Shown here: piece by piece, positions 9,351 to 17,514 of the stretch | How positions within the stretch are numbered: the stretch's first letter is position 1 | How the letters are laid out: every line of letters starts with the position of its first letter | NCBI RefSeq assembly: GCF_002379585.1 | Contig: NZ_DFUE01000056.1 | Span: 43,826 to 95,385 of the forward strand | DNA length: 51,560 nucleotides | Origin: Pseudomonas sp. UBA4194 | GTDB lineage: Bacteria; Pseudomonadota; Gammaproteobacteria; Pseudomonadales; Pseudomonadaceae | Reading direction: 5' to 3' | Program-made: the position numbers and the translations under genes | The notes under the pieces: generated by a model | Database searches by the model: none | The model's input: only the letters and a program-made list of their open reading frames with translations | Told to the model about the DNA's origin: nothing

Positions 9351-9400
9351 GAATGACCTTCGACCGCCGCGCAACGGCGCAGGAAATGATAGCCCGCAAG

Positions 9401-9419
9401 TTTAATGATAAATATTCTC
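9401..9419. promoter_or_regulatory. Fur box candidate (leftward iron operon)
   Basis: TTTAATGATAAATATTCTC matches 14 of 19 positions of the Fur consensus GATAATGATAATCATTATC by eye. It lies 51 bp upstream of the DUF3649 start, where Fur-Fe would block the promoter of the DUF3649-PepSY-DUF3325-FecI-FecR-receptor operon. Confidence 0.7.
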
Positions 9420-9509
9420 ATACGCAAAGAGATCCTTCGCTACACGCGACTGTTCGTGTATCGACAGCGACACATGGCTGCCTTGCTGAAACGGTCATCA
9501 CCCCCGTAG

Positions 9510-9528
9510 AATACGAACAATTCTTATT
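9510..9528. promoter_or_regulatory. Fur box candidate (rightward fecI promoter)
   Basis: AATACGAACAATTCTTATT matches about 11 of 19 Fur consensus positions and lies just upstream of the rightward ECF sigma gene. It is weaker than the 9401 site but well placed to repress fecIR under iron sufficiency. Confidence 0.5.
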
Positions 9529-9552
9529 CTGCTGCGCATCCATGGCGCCGGA

Positions 9553-10065
9553 GTGTTCGCGGTGCCCGTTGCCAATCCCCCCGCCTCGCCATCGGTCGAG
9601 GGCCTTTACGTTGCCCATCGCCAGTGGCTGACCGGCTGGCTGCGCAGCCGCCTGGGCTGCCCCGACAGCGCTGCCGACCTGGCCCAGGACACCTTCATGC
9701 GCCTGCTGACGGCCCGCGAAGCCCCGACCATCAACGAGCCCCGCGCCTTCCTGACCACCGTGGCCAAGCGCGTGCTGTTCAATCACTACCGACGCCAGGA
9801 TCTGGAACGCGCCTATCTCGAAGCGTTGAGCCAGTTGCCCGAGCCTCTGGTGCCCTCTGAAGAGCACCGGGCGATCATCCTGCAGACGTTGATCGAGCTC
9901 GATCAGTTGCTCGATGGCCTGCCGGTGCCCGTCAAGCGTGCCTTCCTGCTGGCGCAGGTCGATGGCCTGACCTACAACGAAATCGCCGCCGAGTTAGGGA
10001 TCTCCCTGGCCACGGTCAAGCGCCACTTGAACAAGGCAGCCATGCGCTGCTATTTCGCCCTGTGA
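9553..10065 (+). CDS. fecI: ECF sigma factor FecI
   Basis: About 170 residues. Region 2 includes SAADLAQDTFMRLLTAR and region 4 includes LTYNEIAAELGISLATVKRHL. In E. coli and Pseudomonas, FecI directs transcription of the ferric-citrate receptor gene when FecR signals occupancy. The start is uncertain: GTG 9553 gives the longest form and GTG 9562 is possible. No ATG is available in frame before the conserved EGLYVAHRQWL segment. The stop overlaps the fecR start as GTGA, and a Fur-box candidate lies upstream. Confidence 0.9.
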   Translation: MFAVPVANPPASPSVEGLYVAHRQWLTGWLRSRLGCPDSAADLAQDTFMRLLTAREAPTINEPRAFLTTVAKRVLFNHYRRQDLERAYLEALSQLPEPLVPSEEHRAIILQTLIELDQLLDGLPVPVKRAFLLAQVDGLTYNEIAAELGISLATVKRHLNKAAMRCYFAL

Positions 10066-11015
10066 ACGCCTTCCGTGCCTTTGCGCCGCACGTGGCCGAG
10101 CAAGCCGTGCACTGGCTGGTGGAAATGCAGGAAGGCCCCCTCGATCCGCGCCAGCAGCAGGCCTGGCAGCAATGGCTGGTCGCCGACGGTGAACACCGTC
10201 GTGCCTGGGAGCATATCCAGCAGGTCAATCAACGCCTGCACGGCCTGTCGGCGCCGCTGGCGCATGCGACCCTGAGCGCGCCCCGCTCGCCTGGTCGCCG
10301 CCGGGCCATCAAGGCACTGCTGCTGTTGGCGATGGCCGGCGCCAGCGGCGTCGCCCTGCGCAACCAGCAGGTGCTGGGGCCCCTGATGGCCGACTATCGC
10401 AGCCCGGTGGGTCAGCGTCGGCAGATGCAACTGGATGACGGCACGCTGCTGCACCTCAACACCGGCAGTGCCGTGGACATCAGCTACGATGCCCATCAGC
10501 GGTTGATCCGTCTGTTGGAGGGGGAAATCCTGCTCACCGGGGCCGCCGATACCCGGCCCCTGCGGATCGCCACGGCCCAGGGCTCGCTGATGCCAGGCAA
10601 GGCTCGGGTCAACGTGCGGCAATTGGGTGACAGCACCCGCGTGGCAGCCTTTGACGGCAGCGTGCAGCTGAGCCCCTTGGCCCTGCGAGGCTACCCTTTG
10701 CGCCTGGAAGCCGGCCGGCAGACGGTTTTCGACGACCGGCAATGGAGCCCACCCGTGGCCCTGGACAGCAACAGCGGCGCCTGGGTCGAGGGCATGCTGG
10801 TCGCCGCACACATGCGTCTGGCCGACTTTCTGAGTGAACTGGGTCGCTACCGCCGAGGCCAGCTCAACTGCGACCCTGAGGTGGCGAATCTGTTGATCTC
10901 GGGCAGCTATCCCCTGGCCGATACGGAAAAGATCCTCGAACTGCTGGAAATCGCATTGCCGGTAACCGTGCGTCGGTTCACCCGCTATTGGGTCAATGTC
11001 GAAGCGCGCGTCTGA
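10062..11015 (+). CDS. fecR: FecR anti-sigma factor / signal transducer
   Basis: A 317-residue protein with an N-terminal cytoplasmic sigma-binding segment (residues 8-60, EQAVHWLVEMQEGPLDP). The membrane helix at about 83-98 follows a run of arginines at 79-81 and resembles a twin-arginine signal, as known for PupR-type FecR proteins. The periplasmic FecR domain includes YRSPVGQRRQMQLDDGT. The GTG start overlaps the fecI stop as GTGA, indicating coupled translation. It should receive the signal from the STN domain of the FecA receptor encoded next. Confidence 0.9.
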   Translation: MNAFRAFAPHVAEQAVHWLVEMQEGPLDPRQQQAWQQWLVADGEHRRAWEHIQQVNQRLHGLSAPLAHATLSAPRSPGRRRAIKALLLLAMAGASGVALRNQQVLGPLMADYRSPVGQRRQMQLDDGTLLHLNTGSAVDISYDAHQRLIRLLEGEILLTGAADTRPLRIATAQGSLMPGKARVNVRQLGDSTRVAAFDGSVQLSPLALRGYPLRLEAGRQTVFDDRQWSPPVALDSNSGAWVEGMLVAAHMRLADFLSELGRYRRGQLNCDPEVANLLISGSYPLADTEKILELLEIALPVTVRRFTRYWVNVEARV

Positions 11016-11126
11016 CGGCCCGCGAAGGAACATTGAAAAAGTTGGCATCTCCGTGAGCCGTTTTCCCTTTCTCGCGTGACAGACAGGGTAACTCCCCTCT
11101 ACATCCCTGTTTGGAAGGCCCTCTGC

Positions 11127-13484
11127 ATGTCCACCCAGCTCACCCCCCTCGCCCGCGCCCTGCGCTGCCTGTTCCTGGGCACCAGCCTGAGTTTTGCCCA
11201 GCTCTCGGTGGCTCACGCTGCCCAAGCCACCCCGCGCACCTATCACATCGCACCGGCGAGCGTGGAAACCGCCCTCAATCAGTTCGGCCGCGAAGCCGGC
11301 GTGCTGATCTCGTTCGGCTCGCAGCTGGCGGGCACGCTGCAGAGCCGCGGTCTGGAAGGCGAATACGGCACCGAGCAGGCCCTGGCCGCACTGCTTGAAG
11401 GCACTGGGCTGCAAGCCCGCGCCGTGGGCGACGACGCCTACAGTCTGGAACCCGCGCCGGTGGCCGACAGCGGTGTCGGCAACGGTCCTGTGGAACTGGG
11501 CGCGTCCAGCGTCGTGGGCGACTGGCTCGGCTCGGCCGAGCAGAACAACGTGTTCGAGCATCCCGGTGCCCGAGACGTGATCCGTCGTGAAGATTTCGAA
11601 CGCAGTGGCGCCGCCACCGCCCGTGAGGTACTCAACCGGATTCCGGGTGTCAGCGCACCGGAAAACAACGGCACCGGCAGCCACGACATGGCCTTGAACT
11701 TTGGCATCCGGGGTCTGAACCCGCGCCTGGCCAGTCGCTCCACCGTGTTGATGGACGGCATCCCGGTGCCCTTCGCGCCTTATGGCCAGCCGCAGCTCTC
11801 GTTCGCTCCGGTGAGCATGGGCAACATGGACGCGGTCGACGTGGTGCGCGGTGGCGGCGCCGTGCGCTATGGCCCGCAAAACGTGGGCGGTATCGTCAAC
11901 TTCGTCACCCGGGCCATTCCCGATGTGCCCACGGTCAAGGCCGGGCTGCAGACCGAAACCAGCCCCTCCTCCAGTCACGACGGGTTCAAGACCAGCGCCA
12001 ATCTGCTCGCTGGCGGCACCGCCGACAATGGGCTGGGTGGCGCCCTGCTGTACTCCGGCATCCGCGGCGGTGACTGGCGCGAGCACAGCGATACCCAGAT
12101 CGACGACTTGATCCTCAAGGGCAAATACCAGATCGATGACGCCAACAGCCTCAACGCCGAGGCCCAGTACTACGAGGGCGAAGCACAGATGCCGGGCGGT
12201 CTGAGCACGGCCGCCTACGATGCCGACCCCTACCAGTCCACGCGCCTGCAGGACAAATTCTGGGGCCGTCGCACCCTGGTCAACTTCGGCTACCGCTATC
12301 AACAAGATCGCCGCGAGTTCACCGCCAATACCTTCTTCACCAAGACCTTGCGCAGTGGTTATCTGGACCAGGGCTCGTTCCTTTCGCTGTCGCCACGAGA
12401 GTACTGGGTACGGGGCCTGGAAACCCGCTTCTCGCAAGGCTTTGACCTGGGTCCGAGCTCACACGAGATGAGCGTAGGGTATCGCTACATCAACGAAGCC
12501 GGCCACGAACTGCGCTATCGCGAACCCATTGCCGCCAACCGCCTGCCGACCAGCGACAGCCGCAACGACCGCGACACTCGCGGCGGCACCGAAGCCCATG
12601 CCATTTACCTGGACGACCGCATCGACATCGGTAAATGGACGTTCACCCCGGGCATCCGCTACGAGATGATCGATTCGCAGCAAACCAACAACCTGACCAA
12701 CGTCAAATATCAGGGCGACTACAACACCGCGCTACCGGCTTTGAACGTGCTGTATCACGTCAACGACAGCTGGAACCTGTACGTCAACACCGAGGGTTCG
12801 TTCGGCAGCGTGCAGTACAGCCAGATGCCCAATCGCGTGAGCAGCGGTGAAGTCAAACCCGAGAAGGCACGCACCTGGGAGTTCGGCACACGCTACGACA
12901 ACGGCACCCTGCGCGCCGAGATCGGCGCGTTCCTGATCAACTTCGACAACCAGTACGAGAGCAACCAGACCACCGACAGCGTGATCGCCCGCGGCGAAAC
13001 CCGGCATCAGGGCATCGAGTCCAGCATCAACTATGCACTGGACGGCCTCAGCCCCGCCCTGGCTGGATTCGACGTGTACGCCAGCTACGCCTACGTCGAC
13101 GCAACCATTCGCGAAGACGGACCTAACAAAGGCAATCGCGTGCCCTTTTCTTCGCGCCACAAAGGCACCCTGGGTGTGCGCTATACCGAGGGCCCATGGA
13201 AGCTCGATCTGGACAGCGTCTATCAGAGCAGCCAGTTCGCCGACAACGCCAACACCTCCAGCGAAAGCGCCGACGGCAGCACCGGGCGGATACCCGGCTA
13301 CATGCTGTTCAGCAGCCGTGCCGCGTACGATTTCGGTCCGCAGCTGTCTGACCTGAATGTGGCGGTGGGGGTGAAGAACATTTTCAATCATGAGTATTTC
13401 ACCCGTTCGTTTGACGATAACAACAAGGGTAAATACGTGGGTGAGCCGCGCACTGTGTATGTGCAGACGTCGGTTGCGTTCTGA
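11127..13484 (+). CDS. fecA: Ferric citrate TonB-dependent receptor FecA
   Basis: A 785-residue outer-membrane receptor. The signal peptide ends near VAHA (about residue 34). An STN domain (about 40-115, YHIAPASVETALNQFG) contacts FecR. The plug contains FAPYGQPQL and VVRGGGAVRYGPQNVGG, which are close to E. coli FecA. A long beta-barrel ends in a terminal Phe (YVQTSVAF). ATG 11127 follows GGAAGG and opens the signal peptide (MSTQLTPLARALRCLF); the longer frame from 11076 adds no family sequence. The 111-bp gap after fecR should hold a FecI-dependent promoter, consistent with the E. coli fecIR/fecA layout. Ferric dicitrate as substrate is well supported by these plug motifs. Confidence 0.93.
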   Translation: MSTQLTPLARALRCLFLGTSLSFAQLSVAHAAQATPRTYHIAPASVETALNQFGREAGVLISFGSQLAGTLQSRGLEGEYGTEQALAALLEGTGLQARAVGDDAYSLEPAPVADSGVGNGPVELGASSVVGDWLGSAEQNNVFEHPGARDVIRREDFERSGAATAREVLNRIPGVSAPENNGTGSHDMALNFGIRGLNPRLASRSTVLMDGIPVPFAPYGQPQLSFAPVSMGNMDAVDVVRGGGAVRYGPQNVGGIVNFVTRAIPDVPTVKAGLQTETSPSSSHDGFKTSANLLAGGTADNGLGGALLYSGIRGGDWREHSDTQIDDLILKGKYQIDDANSLNAEAQYYEGEAQMPGGLSTAAYDADPYQSTRLQDKFWGRRTLVNFGYRYQQDRREFTANTFFTKTLRSGYLDQGSFLSLSPREYWVRGLETRFSQGFDLGPSSHEMSVGYRYINEAGHELRYREPIAANRLPTSDSRNDRDTRGGTEAHAIYLDDRIDIGKWTFTPGIRYEMIDSQQTNNLTNVKYQGDYNTALPALNVLYHVNDSWNLYVNTEGSFGSVQYSQMPNRVSSGEVKPEKARTWEFGTRYDNGTLRAEIGAFLINFDNQYESNQTTDSVIARGETRHQGIESSINYALDGLSPALAGFDVYASYAYVDATIREDGPNKGNRVPFSSRHKGTLGVRYTEGPWKLDLDSVYQSSQFADNANTSSESADGSTGRIPGYMLFSSRAAYDFGPQLSDLNVAVGVKNIFNHEYFTRSFDDNNKGKYVGEPRTVYVQTSVAF

Positions 13485-13510
13485 AGGGGGGGTTTGCCAG
13501 GGGGGTCGGC

Positions 13511-13641
13511 GGTGGATGGTCCCCTCACCCCAGCCCTCTCCCTGGGGGAGAGGGAGCTTAAGGCAGTACGCGGTGTTGCGACTGACGGTGTTCGGCCCCC
13601 TCTCCCTCAGGGAGAGGGCTGGGGTGAGGGGACCATCCACC
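13511..13641. repeat. Long inverted-repeat element
   Basis: Two 45-bp arms (13511-13555 and 13597-13641) are complementary at 43 of 45 positions by eye and flank a 41-bp centre containing GTACGCGGTGTT. Each arm also holds a small internal dyad (CCCTCTCCCT / AGGGAGAGGG). A second form is at 51433-51560 and the end of another is at 1-16. The element lies just after fecA and could act as a transcription barrier or RNA-stability hairpin. No coding sequence is seen in it, and nothing else is seen from 13642 to 13831 beyond an AT-richer leader before the next gene. Confidence 0.85.
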
Positions 13642-13831
13642 ACCATTCCAACACCCTACCCAACCTCCCCCCGAAGAATCCAGAAACGATTAAAAGTTCG
13701 AAAACATTTCCGGATATTTATCTTCCCTCAGGGGTTGAATTGTTTCTCCAACTGCCTGACCTTGTAATCAAGAGGCAATGCTTATCACGGCATTCGAAAC
13801 TCTTGCGAGCAAGCCGAATAAGGGAAGAACT

Positions 13832-14236
13832 ATGCAAATCCAAGTCAACAGCGATAACCATATTGAAAGCAGCATCCGACTGGAGGAGTGGGTACGTACC
13901 ATCGTTGAAAGCACGCTCGAACGCTACGAGGAAGACCTGACCCGCGTCGAGGTTCACCTGAGCGATGAAAACGGCGAGAAGCCTGGCCCCCATGATCTGC
14001 GTTGCCAGATGGAAGCCCGACCTAAAGGTCACCAACCGATTTCCGTGACACACAAGGCTGACACCCTGGATCAGGCTGTCGACGGTGCCGCTACCAAGCT
14101 GAGCCACGCTTTGGAGCATTTGTTCGGCAAGCTGCGCAACAAGCGTGCAAGCCAGCCGCAAAGCGTCGATGGTCCGAAGAACGACGCCCTGCTCGAAGAA
14201 GAATTTCTCGAGAACGAACAGGCACTTAACAACTAG
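13832..14236 (+). CDS. HPF/RaiA family ribosome-associated protein
   Basis: A 134-residue protein with the sigma-54 modulation / S30EA fold. It starts MQIQVNSDNHIESS and continues with RVEVHLSDEN, CQMEARPKGHQPISVTH and LDQAVDGAATKLSHALEHLFGKLR. Members bind the 30S subunit and silence ribosomes in stationary phase or stress. It is longer than YfiA/HPF-short at the C-terminus, with an acidic Glu-rich tail and no long-HPF dimerisation domain. ATG 13832 follows AGGGAAG; the longer frame from 13778 adds non-family sequence. A strong terminator follows. It is not the rpoN-linked hpf, so it is probably a paralogue. Confidence 0.8.
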   Translation: MQIQVNSDNHIESSIRLEEWVRTIVESTLERYEEDLTRVEVHLSDENGEKPGPHDLRCQMEARPKGHQPISVTHKADTLDQAVDGAATKLSHALEHLFGKLRNKRASQPQSVDGPKNDALLEEEFLENEQALNN

Positions 14237-14257
14237 GCTAGAGCAGTCGAGCCAAAC

Positions 14258-14284
14258 GAAAGCGAGCCAATGGCTCGCTTTTTC
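14258..14284 (+). terminator. Rho-independent terminator after the HPF-like gene
   Basis: Stem AGCGAGCC / GGCTCGCT with an AAT loop (14261-14279), followed by a run of five T. It starts about 22 bases after the stop codon at 14236. Confidence 0.9.
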
Positions 14285-14458
14285 ATGTCTGCTATTTAGA
14301 CACTCGCCACAACGGGCACGCCAATTGCTTCGCAGAATATCAGCGTAGGAAAATCAGCCAGGAAGAAGCAAAAGACCACCGGTGGTCTGGAGCGTCGAAC
14401 TAATCATGATCACGCCCAGTCAATTACTGCAGTCTTAAACAAAGTCAGGTGACGCATT

Positions 14459-14794
14459 ATGGACAATCCTTTCCAAGCTATCAGCGATGCGTTCCAGCCT
14501 GAGTATCGAGTCAACCTGAGCATTCAGCGGCTCGACGGGAGCATCATGTTGACCCTCTCCAACGAGAAGGGTGTGGCGGCCAAGCGCATGATCAGCGCCG
14601 AGCAACGCAACGATCCCAAGCGCATGAGCCGACTGATCGAAAGCATCAAGTTCGGCATGGCCATCGAGCAGGGCCACAGTGCGATGCAGATTCTGGCCGC
14701 GATGACCGACGGCGCCGATGTGAAGAAGCTCATGGCTCAACCTGCTGCCCCCACCTGGCGTGCAGACAACAGCGGCCTGGCCGTCGGTATCTGA
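14459..14794 (+). CDS. DUF3509 domain-containing protein
   Basis: A 111-residue cytoplasmic protein of the Pseudomonas-restricted DUF3509 family (PEYRVNLSIQRLDGSIMLTLS ... KRMISAEQRNDPKRM). No function is known. ATG 14459 follows AGGTGA. It is monocistronic between two terminator-like structures; the GC-rich hairpin GCCCCGCC / GGCGGGGC at about 14803-14820 lies just after its stop but has no T-run. Confidence 0.8.
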   Translation: MDNPFQAISDAFQPEYRVNLSIQRLDGSIMLTLSNEKGVAAKRMISAEQRNDPKRMSRLIESIKFGMAIEQGHSAMQILAAMTDGADVKKLMAQPAAPTWRADNSGLAVGI

Positions 14795-14834
14795 ATGGCT
14801 GCCCCGCCTGGCGGGGCATCACAGCTCGAATGCT

Positions 14835-15275
14835 TCAGCTGTCCGACTTTTCCTTCACCGATGGGTAGCGCGACGACGCATAGCGCACGACCAGAATGGC
14901 GAAGGCCAGCAACAGAATCCCCCCGCACAGATAGATGATGCCCAGATCCGGCGCATTGTGGTGGGAGACATCGCCGATCAACAGCCGAGTCAAGGCAGTG
15001 ATGGCGACATAAAGCAGGAAGCGAATCGGCATGTGGTTGGTCTTGAAGTAGATCCCCACCATCGCCCCCAGCTCTAGGTAGATGAACAGCAGCAGGATGT
15101 CATCCACGCTGACGCTGCCCTTCTCCACCATGCCCAGGAACGCCATCACCGCTGCCCACGCGGTAATCGCGCCAATGCCGAACAGCGCCAGGTAGTGAAA
15201 ACTCTCCACGCACAGGTTGCCCAGCGAATCCGCCTGGGAGTGCAGGCTCTTGCGCAGCTTTTCGGCCCATTTCAT
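14835..15275 (-). CDS. psiE: Phosphate-starvation-inducible protein PsiE
   Basis: A 146-residue inner-membrane protein with four hydrophobic helices (ALFGIGAITAWAAVMAFLG; ILLLFIYLELGAMVGIYF; FLLYVAITALTRLLIG; IYLCGGILLLAFAILVV), matching PsiE. E. coli psiE responds to phosphate and cAMP-CRP; its biochemical role is unknown. ATG 15275 follows AAGGAAC. No convincing tandem Pho box was found upstream, so phosphate control is not demonstrated here. Confidence 0.87.
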   Translation of the reverse strand: MKWAEKLRKSLHSQADSLGNLCVESFHYLALFGIGAITAWAAVMAFLGMVEKGSVSVDDILLLFIYLELGAMVGIYFKTNHMPIRFLLYVAITALTRLLIGDVSHHNAPDLGIIYLCGGILLLAFAILVVRYASSRYPSVKEKSDS

Positions 15276-15425
15276 TGCGTGTGTTCCTTGCTCATGCGGA
15301 AAAATCGAGTTGGCTCATCTACTGTATGCAGAATAAAGGCCACGGTTTGGCTATGAGAAGGCGCCAGACTGTCGCAGGGCACGCAGCGACCCTGTTCTTT
15401 GCCGATAAATTGGATTAAGCTATCA

Positions 15426-15441
15426 CTGTATAAACAAACAG
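15426..15441. promoter_or_regulatory. LexA (SOS) box upstream of yebG
   Basis: CTGTATAAACAAACAG fits the CTG-N10-CAG LexA consensus with an AT-rich centre. It lies 42 bp before the yebG start, as expected for a LexA-repressed promoter. psiE diverges from the same gap but is farther away. Confidence 0.88.
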
Positions 15442-15483
15442 TATTCGTGACTGAACAATTTTCCAAGGCATATGAGGTGGTGA

Positions 15484-15798
15484 ATGGCCGTCGAAGTGGT
15501 ATACCGCAGCAGCCGAGATCTGGAGCGCCTGTTTATGGACAAAGCTGAAGCCGATCGTCATGACAAGATGCTTGAGCTGGCAGAGCTATTGTCCGAAGTG
15601 TTGCACAAGGCCGTGCCGTCGCTCAGCGACCAGCAGGTAGAGGATGCCGGCATCTACATGGCCAAGCATCGCGATGTCTTTGCCAAGGCCTTCAAGAGCC
15701 AACCCGACGCGTTGTCCGAACTGCTGGTGGAAGCCGTAGAACCCGAAGCCCCCGCGGAAGAACAACCCCCCAAACCCCGCAAAGCCGAAAAAGCCTGA
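15484..15798 (+). CDS. yebG: YebG family DNA-damage-inducible protein
   Basis: A 104-residue protein that begins MAVEVVYRSSRDLERLFMDK and contains AEADRHDKMLELAELL, the conserved YebG core. The tail is rich in Pro, Glu and Lys (EAPAEEQPPKPRKAEKA). E. coli YebG is a small SOS protein of unknown mechanism. ATG 15484 follows GAGGTGGTGA. The LexA box 42 bp upstream supports both the identification and SOS control. Confidence 0.9.
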   Translation: MAVEVVYRSSRDLERLFMDKAEADRHDKMLELAELLSEVLHKAVPSLSDQQVEDAGIYMAKHRDVFAKAFKSQPDALSELLVEAVEPEAPAEEQPPKPRKAEKA

Positions 15799-16130
15799 CC
15801 GTAGCAGCGGCGTAAGCCGCGTCAGCCCCCATTCACCGCACACCACAGACCAGAATCCAACCTGTAGCAGCGGCGTAAGCCGCGTCCCGCCCCACCGCCT
15901 AACTCCCGACGGACCGAGGCGCCGCGGACCCGGCTTACGCCGGTGCTACAGTTCCCGCACGCGCACCTGAAATCAGCCTGTAGCAGCGGCGTAAGCCGCG
16001 TCCCCCCCGAGGCACCCACACACCGCGGATCAGAATCCAACCTGTAGCAGCGACGTAAGCCGCGTCCCGCCCCACCGCCTAACTCCCGACAGACCGAGGC
16101 GCCACGGACCCGGCTTACGCCGGTGCTACG
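15799..16130. repeat. REP cluster, family B, with a 109-bp duplication
   Basis: Palindromes with core TAGCAGCGGCGTAAGCCGCG appear in direct orientation at about 15801, 15863, 15979 and 16043. Inverted forms (CGGCTTACGCCGGTGCTAC) are at about 15930 and 16110. Segment 15841-15949 is repeated at 16021-16129, offset by exactly 180 bases, with only a handful of substitutions. The whole yebG-16131 gap is repeat and no gene is seen. Confidence 0.85.
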
Positions 16131-16388
16131 TTAGCCGTGGCTCAGGGCCATTTTTTCGCATGCCTGGATGATTTCCCGGGCAAGGGATCTGCAGCGTTGG
16201 ATCAGGTTTCGAGTGTGCATGGCGTCAGCTCCGAAATCGTAATGCACCGTTTCTGTTCGCCACCGGGTTTCCATGCTCCGGCGCAATACAGCAACGACGC
16301 TGGCAATGCCCCTGGCACTGCGCTCAGCGCAAAGGCAGTCCAGCCTGTGCAAGACTCGCGCCGACTCCTTTGCCGCCACCAGGGTCAC
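16131..16388 (-). CDS. Small hypothetical protein coupled to the dehydrogenase gene
   Basis: An 85-codon frame whose GTG start overlaps the stop of the upstream dehydrogenase as GTGA, which suggests translational coupling. The product is Arg- and Cys-rich with four Cys and no membrane helix; the last 30 residues (MHTRNLIQRC...EKMALSHG) look like an amphipathic helix. Codon use is moderately Pseudomonas-like. I do not recognise a family. The stop falls exactly at the edge of the REP cluster, so the frame may have been cut by repeat insertion. It may also be a non-coding remnant. Confidence 0.38.
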   Translation of the reverse strand: MTLVAAKESARVLHRLDCLCAERSARGIASVVAVLRRSMETRWRTETVHYDFGADAMHTRNLIQRCRSLAREIIQACEKMALSHG

Positions 16389-17407
16389 AGGCCATGCACC
16401 AGCTTCTGCGCGAGCATTTCCGCCACCTGCGCCGGTGAGCGTTTCTCTGCCTGGGCGTGGGCATAGATCTCTGTCAAACGCGCACCGATATTCGACAGAT
16501 GGGCGGTGATCACCGAACTCCCCTGCCCCTGATGCGTCAGCGCCGCATGAATCAGGCCACCGGCGTTGATCACATAGTCGGGCGCATAGAGAATACCCCG
16601 ACCCTCCAACTGATCGGCCACCTGCAAATTGGTCAACTGATTATTGGCAGAGCCGGCCACTGCCGCGCAGCGCAGCTGGGTGACACTCTGACCGTTGAGG
16701 ATCGCGCCCATGCCGCAGGGCGAGAAGATATCGCAGGGGGTGCCGAGCAAGGCATCGTGGGTCACCGGGTGAGCGTCGAACTGCTCTACCGCCAGCTGGG
16801 TGCGCCCCATGTCCAGATCGCTGACCAGCAGTTCAGCCCCGGCAGCGTGCAGATGCTCGGCGACGGCGAATCCCACGCTGCCCAGGCCTTGCACGGCAAT
16901 CCGCAGCCCCTCCAGGTCACGGCTGCCCAAGCGCGCCATTGCCGTGCTGCGAATGCCGGCGAACACCCCCAGCGCCGTGTGCTGAGACGGATCACCGGCC
17001 GCCGTGGTGCTTGTCACGTGCCCGGTGTGCTGGGCAATGCAGTCCATGTCAGCGGTGGAGGTGCCGCTGTCGATCGCTGTGATATAGCGTCCCTGCAAAC
17101 TTTCGATAAAGCGCCCGAACGCCTCGAACAACGCCGCGCGATCCGCCACATGGGCACTGCGGATGATCACCGCCTTGCCGCCGCCCAGCGGCAAACCAGC
17201 CAACGCCGCCGTGTAGCTCATGTTCTGGGCCAGGCGTATGGCGTCCGCCATTGCACTTTCATCGTCGGGATAGGCCAGGTAGCGGCAGCCGCCCAGCGCC
17301 GGCCCCAGCCGGCTGTTGTGGATGGCCACCACCGCACGCAGGCCGGTCACAGGGTCGAAGGCCAGGTGCAGGGCTTCGGTGCGAGTGCTTTGCATGAGCA
17401 CAAACAT
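16385..17407 (-). CDS. Glu/Leu/Phe/Val dehydrogenase family protein (leucine dehydrogenase-like)
   Basis: A 340-residue NAD-dependent amino-acid dehydrogenase. It has the GGCRYLAYPD entry, the substrate Lys in LPLGGGKAVI, the Asp-containing ITAIDSGTSTADMD segment, a Rossmann GLGSVG and the NNQL motif. The family deaminates branched-chain or aromatic amino acids to 2-keto acids. Length fits leucine/phenylalanine dehydrogenases (about 340-360) rather than glutamate dehydrogenases. ATG 17407 is preceded by GGGGGAG; a longer frame to 17449 lacks support. Proximity to homogentisate genes makes a link with aromatic amino-acid catabolism possible but unproven. Confidence 0.87.
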   Translation of the reverse strand: MFVLMQSTRTEALHLAFDPVTGLRAVVAIHNSRLGPALGGCRYLAYPDDESAMADAIRLAQNMSYTAALAGLPLGGGKAVIIRSAHVADRAALFEAFGRFIESLQGRYITAIDSGTSTADMDCIAQHTGHVTSTTAAGDPSQHTALGVFAGIRSTAMARLGSRDLEGLRIAVQGLGSVGFAVAEHLHAAGAELLVSDLDMGRTQLAVEQFDAHPVTHDALLGTPCDIFSPCGMGAILNGQSVTQLRCAAVAGSANNQLTNLQVADQLEGRGILYAPDYVINAGGLIHAALTHQGQGSSVITAHLSNIGARLTEIYAHAQAEKRSPAQVAEMLAQKLVHGL

Positions 17408-17514
17408 CGACGGACTCCCCCCATTGTTGGTCCATAGAGTGTAGTGCAAGGCCCAAACGCCACTGGACGAATTCCCCGCACAGGTCTAAAAGAGGAGCAT
17501 CAGCGGAGATTCCC

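Noticed and set aside
11016..11126. FecI-dependent promoter before fecA
   Set aside because: GAAAAA at about 11035-11040 could be a -35, but no -10 at suitable spacing was convincing, so no site is called.
14835..15275. Pho box upstream of psiE
   Set aside because: No CTGTCAT tandem repeat was found in the intergenic region, so phosphate control was not annotated.
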